A model generated the notes under the pieces. It was not told where the DNA came from. It did not search any database and was given only the letters and a program-made list of their open reading frames with translations. Both the position numbers and the translations under genes were made by a program. A DNA stretch of 38,375 nucleotides, taken from positions 1-38,375 of the forward strand of contig CBDCMJ010000003.1 in assembly GCA_965218875.1 (NCBI GenBank), given 5' to 3'. This stretch comes from CBDCMJ01 sp965218875 (lineage in GTDB: Bacteria > Chloroflexota > Dehalococcoidia > Lucifugimonadales > UBA3495). This document shows positions 1 through 7,903 of this stretch, in pieces. How positions within the stretch are numbered: position 1 is the first letter of the stretch; every line of letters begins with the position of its first letter.

Positions 1-1059
1 GTCGTGGCTATTGGGGCGCTTAGCCTGCCCTTCGCACGCACCTATTGGCTAAAGGGGCAGTCGGAAGAGGTAAGCCTTCCCCGGGGACAGGGGCGCGACC
101 TTGAGCTAATCACGGTTTTGGCCAGGGACGCCATACCTGCAATCACCGACCCGGAGTTCGCCGACGGGCCAGCGGCCTACGCCCAGATGCGGCCCCATGA
201 GCGAGTATTGGCGGTCTCCATCAACGAAGACCACCGCGCCTATCCCCTGAACATGCTCTCCCGGCACGAGATCGTCAACGATGTGGTGGGCGGGGTGCCG
301 GTAGCTGTAACCTGGTGACCCCTCTGCTTCACGGGCATTGTATATGCCCGCAACATCGGTCAGACCACCCATACCTTCGGCGTATCGGGAAAGCTGTTAA
401 TGAACGCCCTGGTGATGTACGATCACCAGACCGACACACTCTGGAGCCAATTCCTGAGCCGTGGAGTCAAGGGTCCCCTGGCAGGGGTGGAGCTTGAGAT
501 TGTCCCCGCGCTCCAGACCTCCTGGGGACAGTGGTCAGAACTGCACCCCGACACACGGGTCCTGGAAAAGCGGGGCCGATACTTCACCGACCAGTATGAC
601 GGCTACTACGCCTCCAACATGGCGGGGAAACTGGGCGAATCCAACTCCGACGACCGGCTCTCCAAGAAAGACTTGGTAGTAGGTATATCCCAGGGGAACT
701 CGGCCAAGGCGTACCCCTTCCGCGTCATTTCCGGTGAAGAAGTGGTCAACGACTACTTCGCGGGGCGAAACGTGGTGGTGGCATTTGCGCCGGAATCGGA
801 GACCGGGGTGATATTCGACCGCACAATGGACAATCGCACCCTGTCTTTCGAGCCATTACCGCCGAAGAAGACCCTGTCCATTATGCGGGACCGGGAGACC
901 GGCACCGTTTGGGACCGGCTCACGGGACGCGCCGTCGAGGGGCCGTTGTGCTGCAATACCTTGGAGCGGCTGCCCTCCCACTACGCTTTCTGGTTCGCCT
1001 GGAGCGATTATCACCCCGACACAGCGCTGTATGGGGTCGCGTCCGGAAGCGGGAGCTAA
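1..1059 (+). CDS. DUF3179 domain protein, probable selenoprotein (5' end outside window)
   Basis: One reading frame runs from the window edge to the stop at 1057-1059, broken only by TGA at 316-318. The flanking text, IPAITDPEF, AYPLNMLSRHEIVNDVV and VAVTW before the TGA, then PLCFTGIVY, TFGVSGKL and LWSQFLSRGVKGPLAG after it, is one continuous DUF3179 domain. The TGA sits where the family has the first Cys of a CPLC motif, so reading it as selenocysteine gives a U-x-x-C redox motif. A hairpin at 332-350 fits a bacterial SECIS. A second, more degenerate half (about residues 215-345) repeats the fold without the CxxC. The first visible residues are hydrophobic and may be the end of a signal or membrane anchor. 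The 3' end overlaps the convergent Rid gene by four bases. The biochemical role of DUF3179 is not known to me. The alternative is a nonsense mutation. Confidence 0.8.
332..350 (+). promoter_or_regulatory. candidate bacterial SECIS hairpin
   Basis: The sequence CGGGCAT-TGTAT-ATGCCCG forms a perfect 7-bp stem with a 5-nt loop. The loop has G as its second base. That G lies 22 nt after the UGA at 316-318, inside the 16-37 nt range described for bacterial SECIS elements. The stem lies within the coding sequence, as bacterial SECIS elements do. No compensatory-change test is possible from one sequence. Confidence 0.55.
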
Positions 1060-1451
1060 CTCCCGCCCGGTACCCGCACGATGGCTTCCACTTCCACCAG
1101 GTATTCAGGGCGGACCAGACCCGCCACGACCACCGTGGAACTGGCCGGGGGGTCCGTAGGGAAGAATTCGGAGCGCACTCGTCCGTAGGCCCCGTAGTTG
1201 GAAATGTCGGTGAGGAAACAGGTGATCTTCACCACGTCGGCCATCGAAGCTCCGGCGGCCGCGGCGATGGTCTGGATGTTGGTCATGACCTGCCGCGACT
1301 GGGCTTCGCAGTCGCCAGGCCCCACCAGCGTGCCGCTGCCGTCGTTGGCCACGTTTCCAGATACAAACAACCATTCCCCCACCTGAATTCCTGGAGAGAG
1401 GGCGGGGTTGGGAGAAATTCCATCGGGTCTAATCGGTGTTCTTTCGGGCAT
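1056..1451 (-). CDS. Rid (YjgF/YER057c) family protein lacking the RidA arginine
   Basis: The 131-residue product has the length and pattern of the Rid family: PNPALSPGIQVGEWLFVSG near the N-terminus, then VVKITCFLTDI and YLVEVEAIVRVPG at the end. RidA proteins deaminate reactive enamines/imines using a conserved Arg in a T/A-R-S motif before the last strand. Here that position reads PPASSTVVVAGL, with Ser instead of Arg, so this is more likely a non-RidA Rid subfamily member whose deaminase activity is doubtful. The ATG at 1451 follows a perfect AAGGAGGT ribosome site. The gene lies 127 bp downstream of the Rel gene on the same strand and may share its transcript. Its 3' end overlaps the convergent DUF3179 gene by four bases. 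Confidence 0.85.
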   Translation of the reverse strand: MPERTPIRPDGISPNPALSPGIQVGEWLFVSGNVANDGSGTLVGPGDCEAQSRQVMTNIQTIAAAAGASMADVVKITCFLTDISNYGAYGRVRSEFFPTDPPASSTVVVAGLVRPEYLVEVEAIVRVPGGS

Positions 1452-1578
1452 ATTGACCTCCTTGTGGTGGTGTCGGTCCAGAAGTTATTGGCTCGGCGAG
1501 TGCCAGCCGTGGGCCATGGTAAGGGTCCCCGGGGCGGTGGCTCCGCAGCCCAAACCAAAAGGCCGCGGCAGCCCAATT

Positions 1579-3786
1579 TCAGCTTGGAAGCGAGGCCGGG
1601 AGAGCGGAGCGGTGCCGGGTGGCCGATATGACGCCCTTGACGCCTTCCAGCTTGGAGAAAAGCTTCCCTAGTTGGTCCAGGCCCGTGGTATGCAGGGTGA
1701 GTTCGATGGTCACCGTCCCATCGGGGAGTTCTTTGGTGATAACCGACGCTATGTTGACGCGCTCTTCCGACACCTGGACTGTAACGTCCCGGAGCAAGCC
1801 CACCCGGTCGTATGCCCTCATCTCCACTCGCACAGGGTAGAGATGGTGGGTCTCACCCCAGTCCACGTTCACGATACGGTCAGGTTCATCTTCGTTGCGG
1901 AGGCTCACGCAGCCATCTTTGTGGACTGTCACGCCTCGGGAGCGAGTGATAAACCCCATGATTTCGTCGCCTGGGATCGGGTTGCAACAGCGGGCCATGC
2001 GGATTAGCAGGTCTCCGACGCCAAGGACCGAAATGCCAGAGCTGGGGCTGGATAGGGGGAGGTTAGGCTTTGGGGTCTCCGTTTGGGCTTCGGCTGCCTG
2101 GCGGGCTTGGGCCACCCTCTGGGCCAGATGGCTCTCGGACATGCCGCCGGAACCCAGGTTGGCCAGAAGCTCATCCATGCTGTCGTACCTGCAGAGGGAG
2201 AGGACTTCGGCGTCGTCCAACTGCTCGTTGAGCCGGCGCATCTCCCGGCGCAGCAACTCTCTTCCCCTCTGAATGTTGGAACTGCGGGCCTGGCGGCGGA
2301 ACCAAAGGCGTACTTTCTGACGGGCGGTGGCGGAGCGGACGTAGCCGCGGTTTGGGTTTAGCCAGTCGAGGCTTGGGCCACGCTGCTCCTTGGAGACTAG
2401 AATCTCTACCGTGTCGCCGTTTTGCAGCGCCGTATCCAGGGAGACCAGGCGGCCGTTCACTTTGGCGCCGATGCAGCGGTGTCCCAGGTCGGTATGAATC
2501 TTATACCCGAAATCTATGGGCGTGGAGCCGGATGTCAACTCGACTATGTCCCCCTTGGGGGTATAGACGAACACCTGGTCCCGGAAGATGTCCTGTTTAA
2601 CCGATTCCAGGAACTCGGCGGTCCCGGCCATCTCCCGCTGCCACTCCAGTAGTTGGCGCAGCCAAGCCATCTTCTCTTCGAAGTGCAGGTCGCTGGACTT
2701 ACCTTCCTTATATCTCCAGTGGGCTGCGACCCCGTACTCGGCCAGGTAGTGGAGGTCGTAGGTCTTGACCTGGACTTCCAGAGGATTGCCGCCCTCGCAG
2801 ATGACCGTTGTGTGGAGGGCTTGGTACATGTTTTCTTTGGGGTTGGCGATGTAGTCGTCGAACTGGCCCGGGATTGGGTGCCAGAGCTGGTGGATAACTC
2901 CCAGGGTTTTATAGCAGTCTTCCTTGGTATTGACCAGGACGCGCAGGGCGTAGAGGTCGTAGATGTCGCGGAGTTCTTTGCCCTGGGCGGCGTAACGCTC
3001 CATCTTCTGGTAGGTGCTGTAGATGCCCTTGGGCCTTCCGGCCACCTCGCCTGCTACGTTGAATTTCGTCATCTCCTCGCGCAGGTGGTCGGCCACCATC
3101 TCGACGTACTGTTCCCGCTGCTCCCGCTTGGTGGCGAGCATCTTGGAGATTTCCCGGTAGCGGGTCTCGTTCAGGTGACGGAATGAGAGGTCGTCGAGCC
3201 GCCACTTGATCTCCCAGATGCCGAGGCGGTGGGCCAATGGCGAGTAGATGTCCAGGGTTTCCTGGGCGATGCGCTTCCGCTTCTCAACGGGGAGGGCGTC
3301 AAGGGTCTGCATATTGTGCAGGCGGTCGGCCAGTTTGATAAGCACGACGCGGATGTCTTCGGCCATGGCGACCAGCATCTTGCGCAGACTCTCGGAGTAA
3401 AGCTGGTCCTGTTCGTCGGAGAGGTCAAGGCTGTTGCTGGATTGTTGGAACCGGACGTCCATCCTGGTCAGCTTGGTCACGCCGTCGACCAGTTGAGAGA
3501 CCTCCTCACCGAACCTGGAGGAGATTTCTTCGAGGGTAATCTCGCAGTCTTCGACCACGTCATGGAGCAGGGCTGCGATGATGGTGTGGGAGTCGAGGTT
3601 GAGGTTGGCCAGGAAGAGGGCGGTCTGGAGGGGGTGGGCGATATACGGTTCGCCGGAGAGCCTGGTCTGGCCCTGGTGACACTGTTCGGCGAAGTCGTAG
3701 GCTTCCTGGACCGTGCCGGCCACCTGTTCAGAGAGGTAGCTGGAAACTCGTTCTATAAGGACGTTGGAGTCGGTGGTGGCTACCAC
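1579..3786 (-). CDS. rel: bifunctional (p)ppGpp synthetase/hydrolase, Rel (RelA/SpoT) family
   Basis: The 735-residue protein has the full long-RSH layout. It makes and degrades the alarmone (p)ppGpp in the stringent response. The HD hydrolase domain spans about 30-185, with H51, the H75-D76 pair in LLHDVVED, and LADRLHNMQTL further on, all suggesting an active hydrolase. The synthetase domain is at about 215-345 (ENMYQALHTTV, LEVQVKTYDLHYLAE). A TGS domain is at about 395-460 (FVYTPKGDIVELTSGSTPID), a conserved-cysteine region at about 590-640 (RMARCCNPIPGDEI), and an ACT domain at about 660-730. The start is GTG at 3786, ten bases after GGAG; an ATG alternative is not evident. It is transcribed away from the tRNA-Lys gene, and the Rid gene follows it. 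This is normal chromosomal content outside the mobile element. Confidence 0.95.
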   Translation of the reverse strand: MVATTDSNVLIERVSSYLSEQVAGTVQEAYDFAEQCHQGQTRLSGEPYIAHPLQTALFLANLNLDSHTIIAALLHDVVEDCEITLEEISSRFGEEVSQLVDGVTKLTRMDVRFQQSSNSLDLSDEQDQLYSESLRKMLVAMAEDIRVVLIKLADRLHNMQTLDALPVEKRKRIAQETLDIYSPLAHRLGIWEIKWRLDDLSFRHLNETRYREISKMLATKREQREQYVEMVADHLREEMTKFNVAGEVAGRPKGIYSTYQKMERYAAQGKELRDIYDLYALRVLVNTKEDCYKTLGVIHQLWHPIPGQFDDYIANPKENMYQALHTTVICEGGNPLEVQVKTYDLHYLAEYGVAAHWRYKEGKSSDLHFEEKMAWLRQLLEWQREMAGTAEFLESVKQDIFRDQVFVYTPKGDIVELTSGSTPIDFGYKIHTDLGHRCIGAKVNGRLVSLDTALQNGDTVEILVSKEQRGPSLDWLNPNRGYVRSATARQKVRLWFRRQARSSNIQRGRELLRREMRRLNEQLDDAEVLSLCRYDSMDELLANLGSGGMSESHLAQRVAQARQAAEAQTETPKPNLPLSSPSSGISVLGVGDLLIRMARCCNPIPGDEIMGFITRSRGVTVHKDGCVSLRNEDEPDRIVNVDWGETHHLYPVRVEMRAYDRVGLLRDVTVQVSEERVNIASVITKELPDGTVTIELTLHTTGLDQLGKLFSKLEGVKGVISATRHRSALPASLPS

Positions 3787-4025
3787 GGATCATCTACTCC
3801 AGTCGTTATGATCGGTCCGCCGTAAACGCCTTGAGGTCCGGAAGGGCTATCCGGGAATTGTGGTGCATTCTACTCCTTCCCGCAAGGAAATACCACGTCT
3901 CACACCTCGAAATCAGGGCCTTTCGATCGCCTCGTTCGTCATAGATTCCGCTCAGGGTGAGAGAGTTAGTGTCCTTACTGGTCACTTATCGTGATACTGA
4001 AGGGTCGTGGGGCCTCGGTAACCAT

Positions 4026-5792
4026 CTATTGCGGGCGCGGCGTGCGTCTTGCTAGAATCAAGGTAGTATATGGGCGTAGATCCGCCCTCCCCGCCTGCCG
4101 CCGGTGGGCGTTTGCACTAGACCCTTTCCCCAGACTGCGGGCCGTTAGCTCAGTTCGGCAGAGCACCGGACTTTTAATCCGGGTGTCGTGGGTTCGATCC
4201 CCACACGGCCCACCATGCGTTACTGTAGACAGAACCGGGGCGCTCAGGGCGATTTCCTGAGCGTCCCTTCCTTTTATCGGGCTGTCCTTCGGCGTGGGAA
4301 TGGTGTATCGGATAGTGGCCTTGCCGGGGACCACTCCGATCTCCTTGACGAATGACCGGATGAAGGCCCTGGTCTCGGTCAACTCGCTCTTCATCAGGAA
4401 GTCGCTCATCTCCTTCACGTAGGCAGCGATGGTCTCCTCGTCGCCCAACCCCTGCATCCGCACGGCAAGGATGGCCCTTGCTTCATCGGCGGCAATCTCC
4501 AGCTTCTCCTGCCGTTCCTTATGCTCCCGGATGCGGGGCAGGATGTCATTGATCTCCAGGTCGGTGGTCTCCACCGCCTGCCAAAGCCGGTCCAACCGCC
4601 GGCGTATCTCGTTCAGCTCCTCATCAATGGCCTCCGCCTTCTCCCGCTGCTCCTTGATCACGCTGTCCAGTTCTTCGTTGACCAGCTTGACCAGTTCCCG
4701 GATGTTGCTCTCGGTGAGGATGTTCTCCCGTATCGAGTCGATGATCATCCGCTCGAACCGCTTGGAGTTGAGCCTGGGAGTGTCGCAGGCACCCTGCCCC
4801 CGCTTCAGCAGGGAGTGGCAGACGTAGTAGGTGAACTGGCCGCTCTTGGCCTCGTGGGCGGTGAGGGCCTTGTCACAGGTCTCGCACCTGACTATTCCGC
4901 TGAGCAGGTAGGGGCTGGCGGCGCGGCGGGGATGTATCTTGGCCGGGGCTTTGGAACCAAGGATGGCGGACACCCGCTCGAATTCGTCTCGTGAGACGAT
5001 GGCGGGGAAAGCGTTGTCCACCCGCACCGGCGGCACGTTGTCCTTGGCCCTGGTTCCCCATACCAGGGTCCCGGTGTAGGTCTCGTTGGTGAGAATCCGG
5101 TGGATAGTGGTCTTGGTCCAGCGGCTCCCCTGGGGGCTGGCGATGCCCTCCCTGTTCAGGGTCTTGGTGATGTCCAGGGTGCTGGTCCCGAGATGAGCCA
5201 TCTGGAAGATGCGGCGCACCACGCCGTCGGCGGGCGGATCAAGCTCCAGCTTGGGGCGCTTCTTGGCTCCGTCCTGAACCGGCACCTTCCGGTAGCCGTA
5301 GGGGGAGTAGGTGGAAATCCAGAAGCCACGGGAGGCGGCCTCCCGCATTCCCCGCAAAACCTCCTGGGCAAGATTTTCCGAGTAAAATTCGTCCAGGCTC
5401 TCGATGATGGCCTCCATCAGCTTGCCGGTGGGGGAGTCGTCGGCGTGCTCGGTGATGGAGGTTACCCTGATGCCCCGCTTGCGGAGCATGGACTTGAAGG
5501 CCACGGCGTGCTCCCGCTTGCGGGTGAAGCGGGAGAATTTCCAGACCAAGATTTCCTGGAAAGGGGATTCGGACAGGCTGGCCTCGTCCAGCATCCGGCG
5601 GAACTGGGGCCGGTCGGCGATGCGGCCGCTCTCGGCCTCGTCGATGTACTCGCGGGCCACGACATACCCGTTCTTCTCGGCGTAGTCCCGCAGCGCCCGA
5701 AGCTGGGCGGCGACGGAGAGGTCCACGTCCTGGCGGTCGCTGGAAACCCGGGCGTACAGGGCAGCCGGGGTCAGGTCATATCGTTCATTCAT
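4026..5792 (-). CDS. large serine recombinase (ICE integrase) reading through the tRNA
   Basis: The product is a site-specific recombinase for integration and excision. The resolvase domain is at about 8-160, with catalytic Ser17 in YARVSSD, and LVWKFSRFTR further on. A recombinase domain is at about 180-275 (TKTTIHRILTNETYTGTLVWG). A zinc-ribbon is at about 290-345 (VRCETCDKALTAHE, then CHSLL and ACDTP), followed by a coiled coil at about 365-445. The ATG at 5792 has GGAGGAG just upstream and overlaps the preceding ribbon-helix-helix gene by 8 bp. The last ~62 residues are not recombinase-like. They are the antisense reading of tRNA-Lys (DRTHDTRIKSPVLCRTELTA) plus the chromosomal DNA before it, so the C-terminus should change when the element excises. 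The functional domain probably ends near residue 520. Confidence 0.92.
   Translation of the reverse strand: MNERYDLTPAALYARVSSDRQDVDLSVAAQLRALRDYAEKNGYVVAREYIDEAESGRIADRPQFRRMLDEASLSESPFQEILVWKFSRFTRKREHAVAFKSMLRKRGIRVTSITEHADDSPTGKLMEAIIESLDEFYSENLAQEVLRGMREAASRGFWISTYSPYGYRKVPVQDGAKKRPKLELDPPADGVVRRIFQMAHLGTSTLDITKTLNREGIASPQGSRWTKTTIHRILTNETYTGTLVWGTRAKDNVPPVRVDNAFPAIVSRDEFERVSAILGSKAPAKIHPRRAASPYLLSGIVRCETCDKALTAHEAKSGQFTYYVCHSLLKRGQGACDTPRLNSKRFERMIIDSIRENILTESNIRELVKLVNEELDSVIKEQREKAEAIDEELNEIRRRLDRLWQAVETTDLEINDILPRIREHKERQEKLEIAADEARAILAVRMQGLGDEETIAAYVKEMSDFLMKSELTETRAFIRSFVKEIGVVPGKATIRYTIPTPKDSPIKGRDAQEIALSAPVLSTVTHGGPCGDRTHDTRIKSPVLCRTELTARSLGKGSSANAHRRQAGRADLRPYTTLILARRTPRPQ
4029..4058 (+). 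promoter_or_regulatory. probable promoter of tRNA-Lys
   Basis: TTGCGG at 4029-4034 and TAGAAT at 4053-4058 are separated by 18 bp and resemble sigma-70 -35 and -10 boxes. They lie about 80 bp before the tRNA. The rest of 3787-4138, between the Rel start and the tRNA, shows no gene of its own on the plus strand; part of it is read by the recombinase frame on the minus strand. Confidence 0.5.
4139..4215 (+). tRNA. tRNA-Lys (UUU anticodon), CCA encoded
   Basis: A complete cloverleaf is visible. The acceptor arm GGGCCGT at 4139-4145 pairs with ACGGCCC at 4205-4211. The anticodon stem CCGGA/TCCGG encloses the loop CTTTTAA, giving anticodon TTT. The T loop is GGTTCGATCC, and the 3' end is A-CCA. 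The gene is intact, so insertion of the element to its right has kept or rebuilt the 3' end. Confidence 0.97.
4176..4215. other. probable left attachment site (attL) in the tRNA-Lys 3' half
   Basis: The recombinase gene starts 1.6 kb to the right and reads leftward through this tRNA. Everything to the right is mobile-element content, while everything to the left is chromosomal. That places the insertion junction at or near the tRNA 3' end. The exact core cannot be set, because no matching direct repeat of the tRNA 3' end is present in the rest of the window. Confidence 0.55.
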
Positions 5793-6012
5793 TAGCTCCT
5801 CCTTCGGTCACTTCCTGGGTTGTATGGCGGGAGCGCAGCCGTTCCAGGCGTTCCCGCCGGCGCAACTCCCTTTCTTCCATGTACAGGCGGAGGGCCTCCC
5901 GCACCAACTCGCTCATGTCCCGGCCCTCCTCTTCCTTCACCCGCTGCACCTGCTCGAACATCTCCGGGGGCAGGGAGAAGGTGATGGTCTTTGACTTCCT
6001 CGGTGCGGGCAT
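5785..6012 (-). CDS. ribbon-helix-helix (CopG/Arc-like) DNA-binding protein
   Basis: This is a short basic protein of 75 residues. TITFSLPPEMFEQVQRVKEE forms the beta strand and first helix of a ribbon-helix-helix fold, and DMSELVREALRLYMEE the second. A charged Arg/Glu-rich helix follows. Such proteins bind operators as dimers. The ATG at 6012 follows AGAGAG; an upstream TTG at 6087 could extend it by 25 residues but lacks a ribosome site. The gene ends inside the start of the recombinase gene (TGA within ATGAATGA), so the two are probably translationally coupled. It may act as a directionality or expression control factor for the recombinase; that role is inferred from position only. Confidence 0.8.
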   Translation of the reverse strand: MPAPRKSKTITFSLPPEMFEQVQRVKEEEGRDMSELVREALRLYMEERELRRRERLERLRSRHTTQEVTEGGANE

Positions 6013-6083
6013 GGTCTCTCTTTTTTGCCTGGCCGAATAATAGTTTGTCTTACTATCCATCATCGGACTTCCGGCCTTCTCTG

Positions 6084-7019
6084 TCAAGAAGCCGCCGGCA
6101 TCACCCGGGCACGGGCCTGGGGCTTCTGATAATGCCAGTTGACCCCGCCGAGCTGCGGGGCCAGCACCGCCCGGTCACCGTGGGGCACGGCGACGACCGC
6201 CACCTTGGCCACCCGCCCCTTCCACAATACGGGCTTGGCTGCTATGGCGATACCGTCCTCCTCGGCGTACTCCGGCCTTCCGCTCTGGACCGCCTGCTCG
6301 GCCAGGGAGCCAGAGGGCAAGGACTTGCCGGGACGGGGAACGCCGCTCCGCCAACCGCAGAACAGGGGGGAACCCGGCGGACCAAAGCCCGCCGTCCGTT
6401 TCACCACCGCGGCCCTGAATGACTCCGGATTGACCGGGTCGGGCCAGCCTGCCGGGTCCCCCTTATCCTGTCGTTCGTACAGCAGCGCAACCAGGGGTTG
6501 CCGGCGCATCACCTCGGCCAGACGCATCGCCACCGAAGCGTAGGAGCACTGGAACACCCCCTGGAGGACCACCACGTCCAGCCCGCTGACCAGGGCGTAG
6601 GCGGTGAACGTGTCTCGCGGCATCAACACCGCCGCCGCGAAGCGGTCGGCCTCCCGGCACACGCGGCGCTCCGGCGGGTCATCGGAGTACAGGGCGAACA
6701 GGGTCTCGTGAATGATCTCGTAAGCCTCATGGAGCACGGTGTGGGCCTTGGCCCCGTCCCACAGGTCTTCCCGGTAGTAGATGTCGTACTCACCCCTGGG
6801 GGCGCCAAAGTGAACCCCCTTCAACCCGTCCAATTCCCTGCCCGACACGGTGCCGAAACCGGCGTCCCGTAGCAGGGCGGCCAGTTCCATGACGGTGGGG
6901 CGAGCGGCAAGGTGAAAGAATTCTGTGAAAGCGGCGGCCAGCCGCTCGGGCTCCAGTCTTTCCCGGAACAGTTCGTCGTCCAGCAACCTGTGGCAGAAGT
7001 CGTCCAGGGTCACAGTCAT
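6084..7019 (-). CDS. ImmA/IrrE-family metallopeptidase-like protein
   Basis: The region HTVLHEAYEIIHETL (about residues 95-110) followed by CREADRFAAAVLMPRDTF is the pattern of ImmA/IrrE proteins, zinc peptidases that cleave XRE-type repressors of ICEs and prophages. The usual HExxH is altered: HE is followed by AYE, and another HE comes three residues later, so the zinc site is either shifted or degenerate. Residues after about 200 are Pro/Gly-rich and not recognisable. The ATG at 7019 overlaps the TGA of the XRE repressor gene (TGATG), indicating coupling. The repressor-protease pairing is the arrangement that controls ICEBs1-type elements. The protein probably relieves repression after DNA damage or cell-cell signals; this is inferred. 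Confidence 0.75.
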   Translation of the reverse strand: MTVTLDDFCHRLLDDELFRERLEPERLAAAFTEFFHLAARPTVMELAALLRDAGFGTVSGRELDGLKGVHFGAPRGEYDIYYREDLWDGAKAHTVLHEAYEIIHETLFALYSDDPPERRVCREADRFAAAVLMPRDTFTAYALVSGLDVVVLQGVFQCSYASVAMRLAEVMRRQPLVALLYERQDKGDPAGWPDPVNPESFRAAVVKRTAGFGPPGSPLFCGWRSGVPRPGKSLPSGSLAEQAVQSGRPEYAEEDGIAIAAKPVLWKGRVAKVAVVAVPHGDRAVLAPQLGGVNWHYQKPQARARVMPAAS

Positions 7020-7426
7020 CACTCCAGCAGCGTCTTGTTGGTGAAGCGCTCGTACATCTCCACGATGAACCGCTTGGCGTTCAGGGACAGGGGACCATCG
7101 GGCCGGGTGCCCACCCGGAAGGCGGGGTCGGACAGCACGTACTGGTAGGCCCGTTCCACCTCAAGGGCCTCGTCGGAGTGGAGGCCCGACTGGCCCAGGT
7201 GCCCGGCCTGCCGGATCAAATCCTCGGCGTCCACGTTGTAGGCGAAGGCCAGTTTGCGCAGCAGGTTGGCGCCGGGCGGGCGCTCTCCCCTTTCGATCTT
7301 GGAAAGATAGGAACTGGACACCCCGGTAAGCCGGTTGACGTCCCGCAGGCTCAGGCCGCCCCTCAGACGCCGCAGCAACGGCCCCAGTTCCTCACCCCGT
7401 TCCTGTTGTTCGTCAAGCTCTTCCAT
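7019..7426 (-). CDS. XRE-family transcriptional repressor
   Basis: The N-terminal helix-turn-helix is clear at about residues 12-65: LGPLLRRLRGGLSLRDVNRL, TGVSSSYLSKIERGERPP, then LLRKLAFAYNVDAEDLIRQA. The C-terminal part (about 80-135) is helical and probably mediates dimerisation or contact with the ImmA-like partner. The ATG at 7426 has GGGGGTG upstream; a longer frame from 7495 has a poor N-terminus. It is the first gene of the leftward operon XRE, ImmA-like, ribbon-helix-helix, recombinase, and it lies next to the divergent control region at 7500-7605. It is probably the element's master repressor. Confidence 0.85.
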   Translation of the reverse strand: MEELDEQQERGEELGPLLRRLRGGLSLRDVNRLTGVSSSYLSKIERGERPPGANLLRKLAFAYNVDAEDLIRQAGHLGQSGLHSDEALEVERAYQYVLSDPAFRVGTRPDGPLSLNAKRFIVEMYERFTNKTLLE

Positions 7427-7493
7427 GATGCACCCCCATCCCCTCGAGAGTCGCCCCACCAGCCTCGGCCCCTGCCGGTAACATTCCTGCTCC

Positions 7494-7605
7494 ATTATAG
7501 CTTCTTTGTTGCTACATTATGGCTACAAATGAGCAAGCACTTTGGTTAGTGCTTGCTGTATAGACGCCTTTTCCATTGATGAGCACGTCAACTGATTGCT
7601 ACACT
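7494..7605. promoter_or_regulatory. divergent control region with repeated TTGCTACA boxes
   Basis: On the minus strand TATAAT lies at 7499-7494, upstream of the XRE gene. On the plus strand TTGATG (7576-7581) and TACACT (7600-7605) could serve the HTH cluster, with an 18-bp spacer. TTGCTACA occurs at 7509-7516, just upstream of the minus -10 box, and again at 7596-7603, overlapping the plus -10 box; GCTACA recurs at 7522-7527. These are plausible repressor sites. The remainder up to 7702 shows no other signal. Confidence 0.4.
7532..7557. promoter_or_regulatory. 10-bp perfect inverted repeat, probable operator
   Basis: AGCAAGCACT (7532-7541), a 6-nt spacer, then AGTGCTTGCT (7548-7557). It lies between the two divergent transcription units and is not followed by a T-run, so an operator for the XRE repressor is more likely than a terminator. 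Confidence 0.5.
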
Positions 7606-7702
7606 TCCTTCGTCAGAACACCCGTTTTACTGGCAGAGTATACAGCCGGGCGCGGCGGAGCGCCACCGGCGGCAAACGCCGGGTTTTCGGAAGGTCTATC
7701 TT

Positions 7703-7903
7703 TTGAGCAAGAAGCAACGGCTCACCCCGGAACAGAACGAGATAAGGCTGCGGGGCCTGCGCATCCTGGCCCGCATGATCGCCCGCGCCCACCTGGACGC
7801 CGCGGCGGAGGCTGCGGCGGAGAGGCAGGGTGAGGAATCGGACGGCGCTGATGTTCCCGACCAAGGGGACGCCCCACACAAGGACGGCGAGTATGTCGGG
7901 TAA
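7703..7903 (+). CDS. small helical protein of unknown function
   Basis: This is a 66-residue frame. Its first half, LTPEQNEIRLRGLRILARMI, is a basic amphipathic helix; the second half is acidic and disordered-looking. I do not recognise a family. The start is a TTG at 7703 with GGAAGG nine bases upstream, and no better ATG is available. It overlaps the next gene's start by 11 bp, which suggests both are translated from one message. It is the first gene of the rightward control cluster. Confidence 0.5.
   Translation: MSKKQRLTPEQNEIRLRGLRILARMIARAHLDAAAEAAAERQGEESDGADVPDQGDAPHKDGEYVG

Noticed and set aside
5785..6087. TTG at 6087 as start of the ribbon-helix-helix gene
   Set aside because: It lacks a ribosome site; ATG at 6012 has AGAGAG and starts just before the conserved domain.
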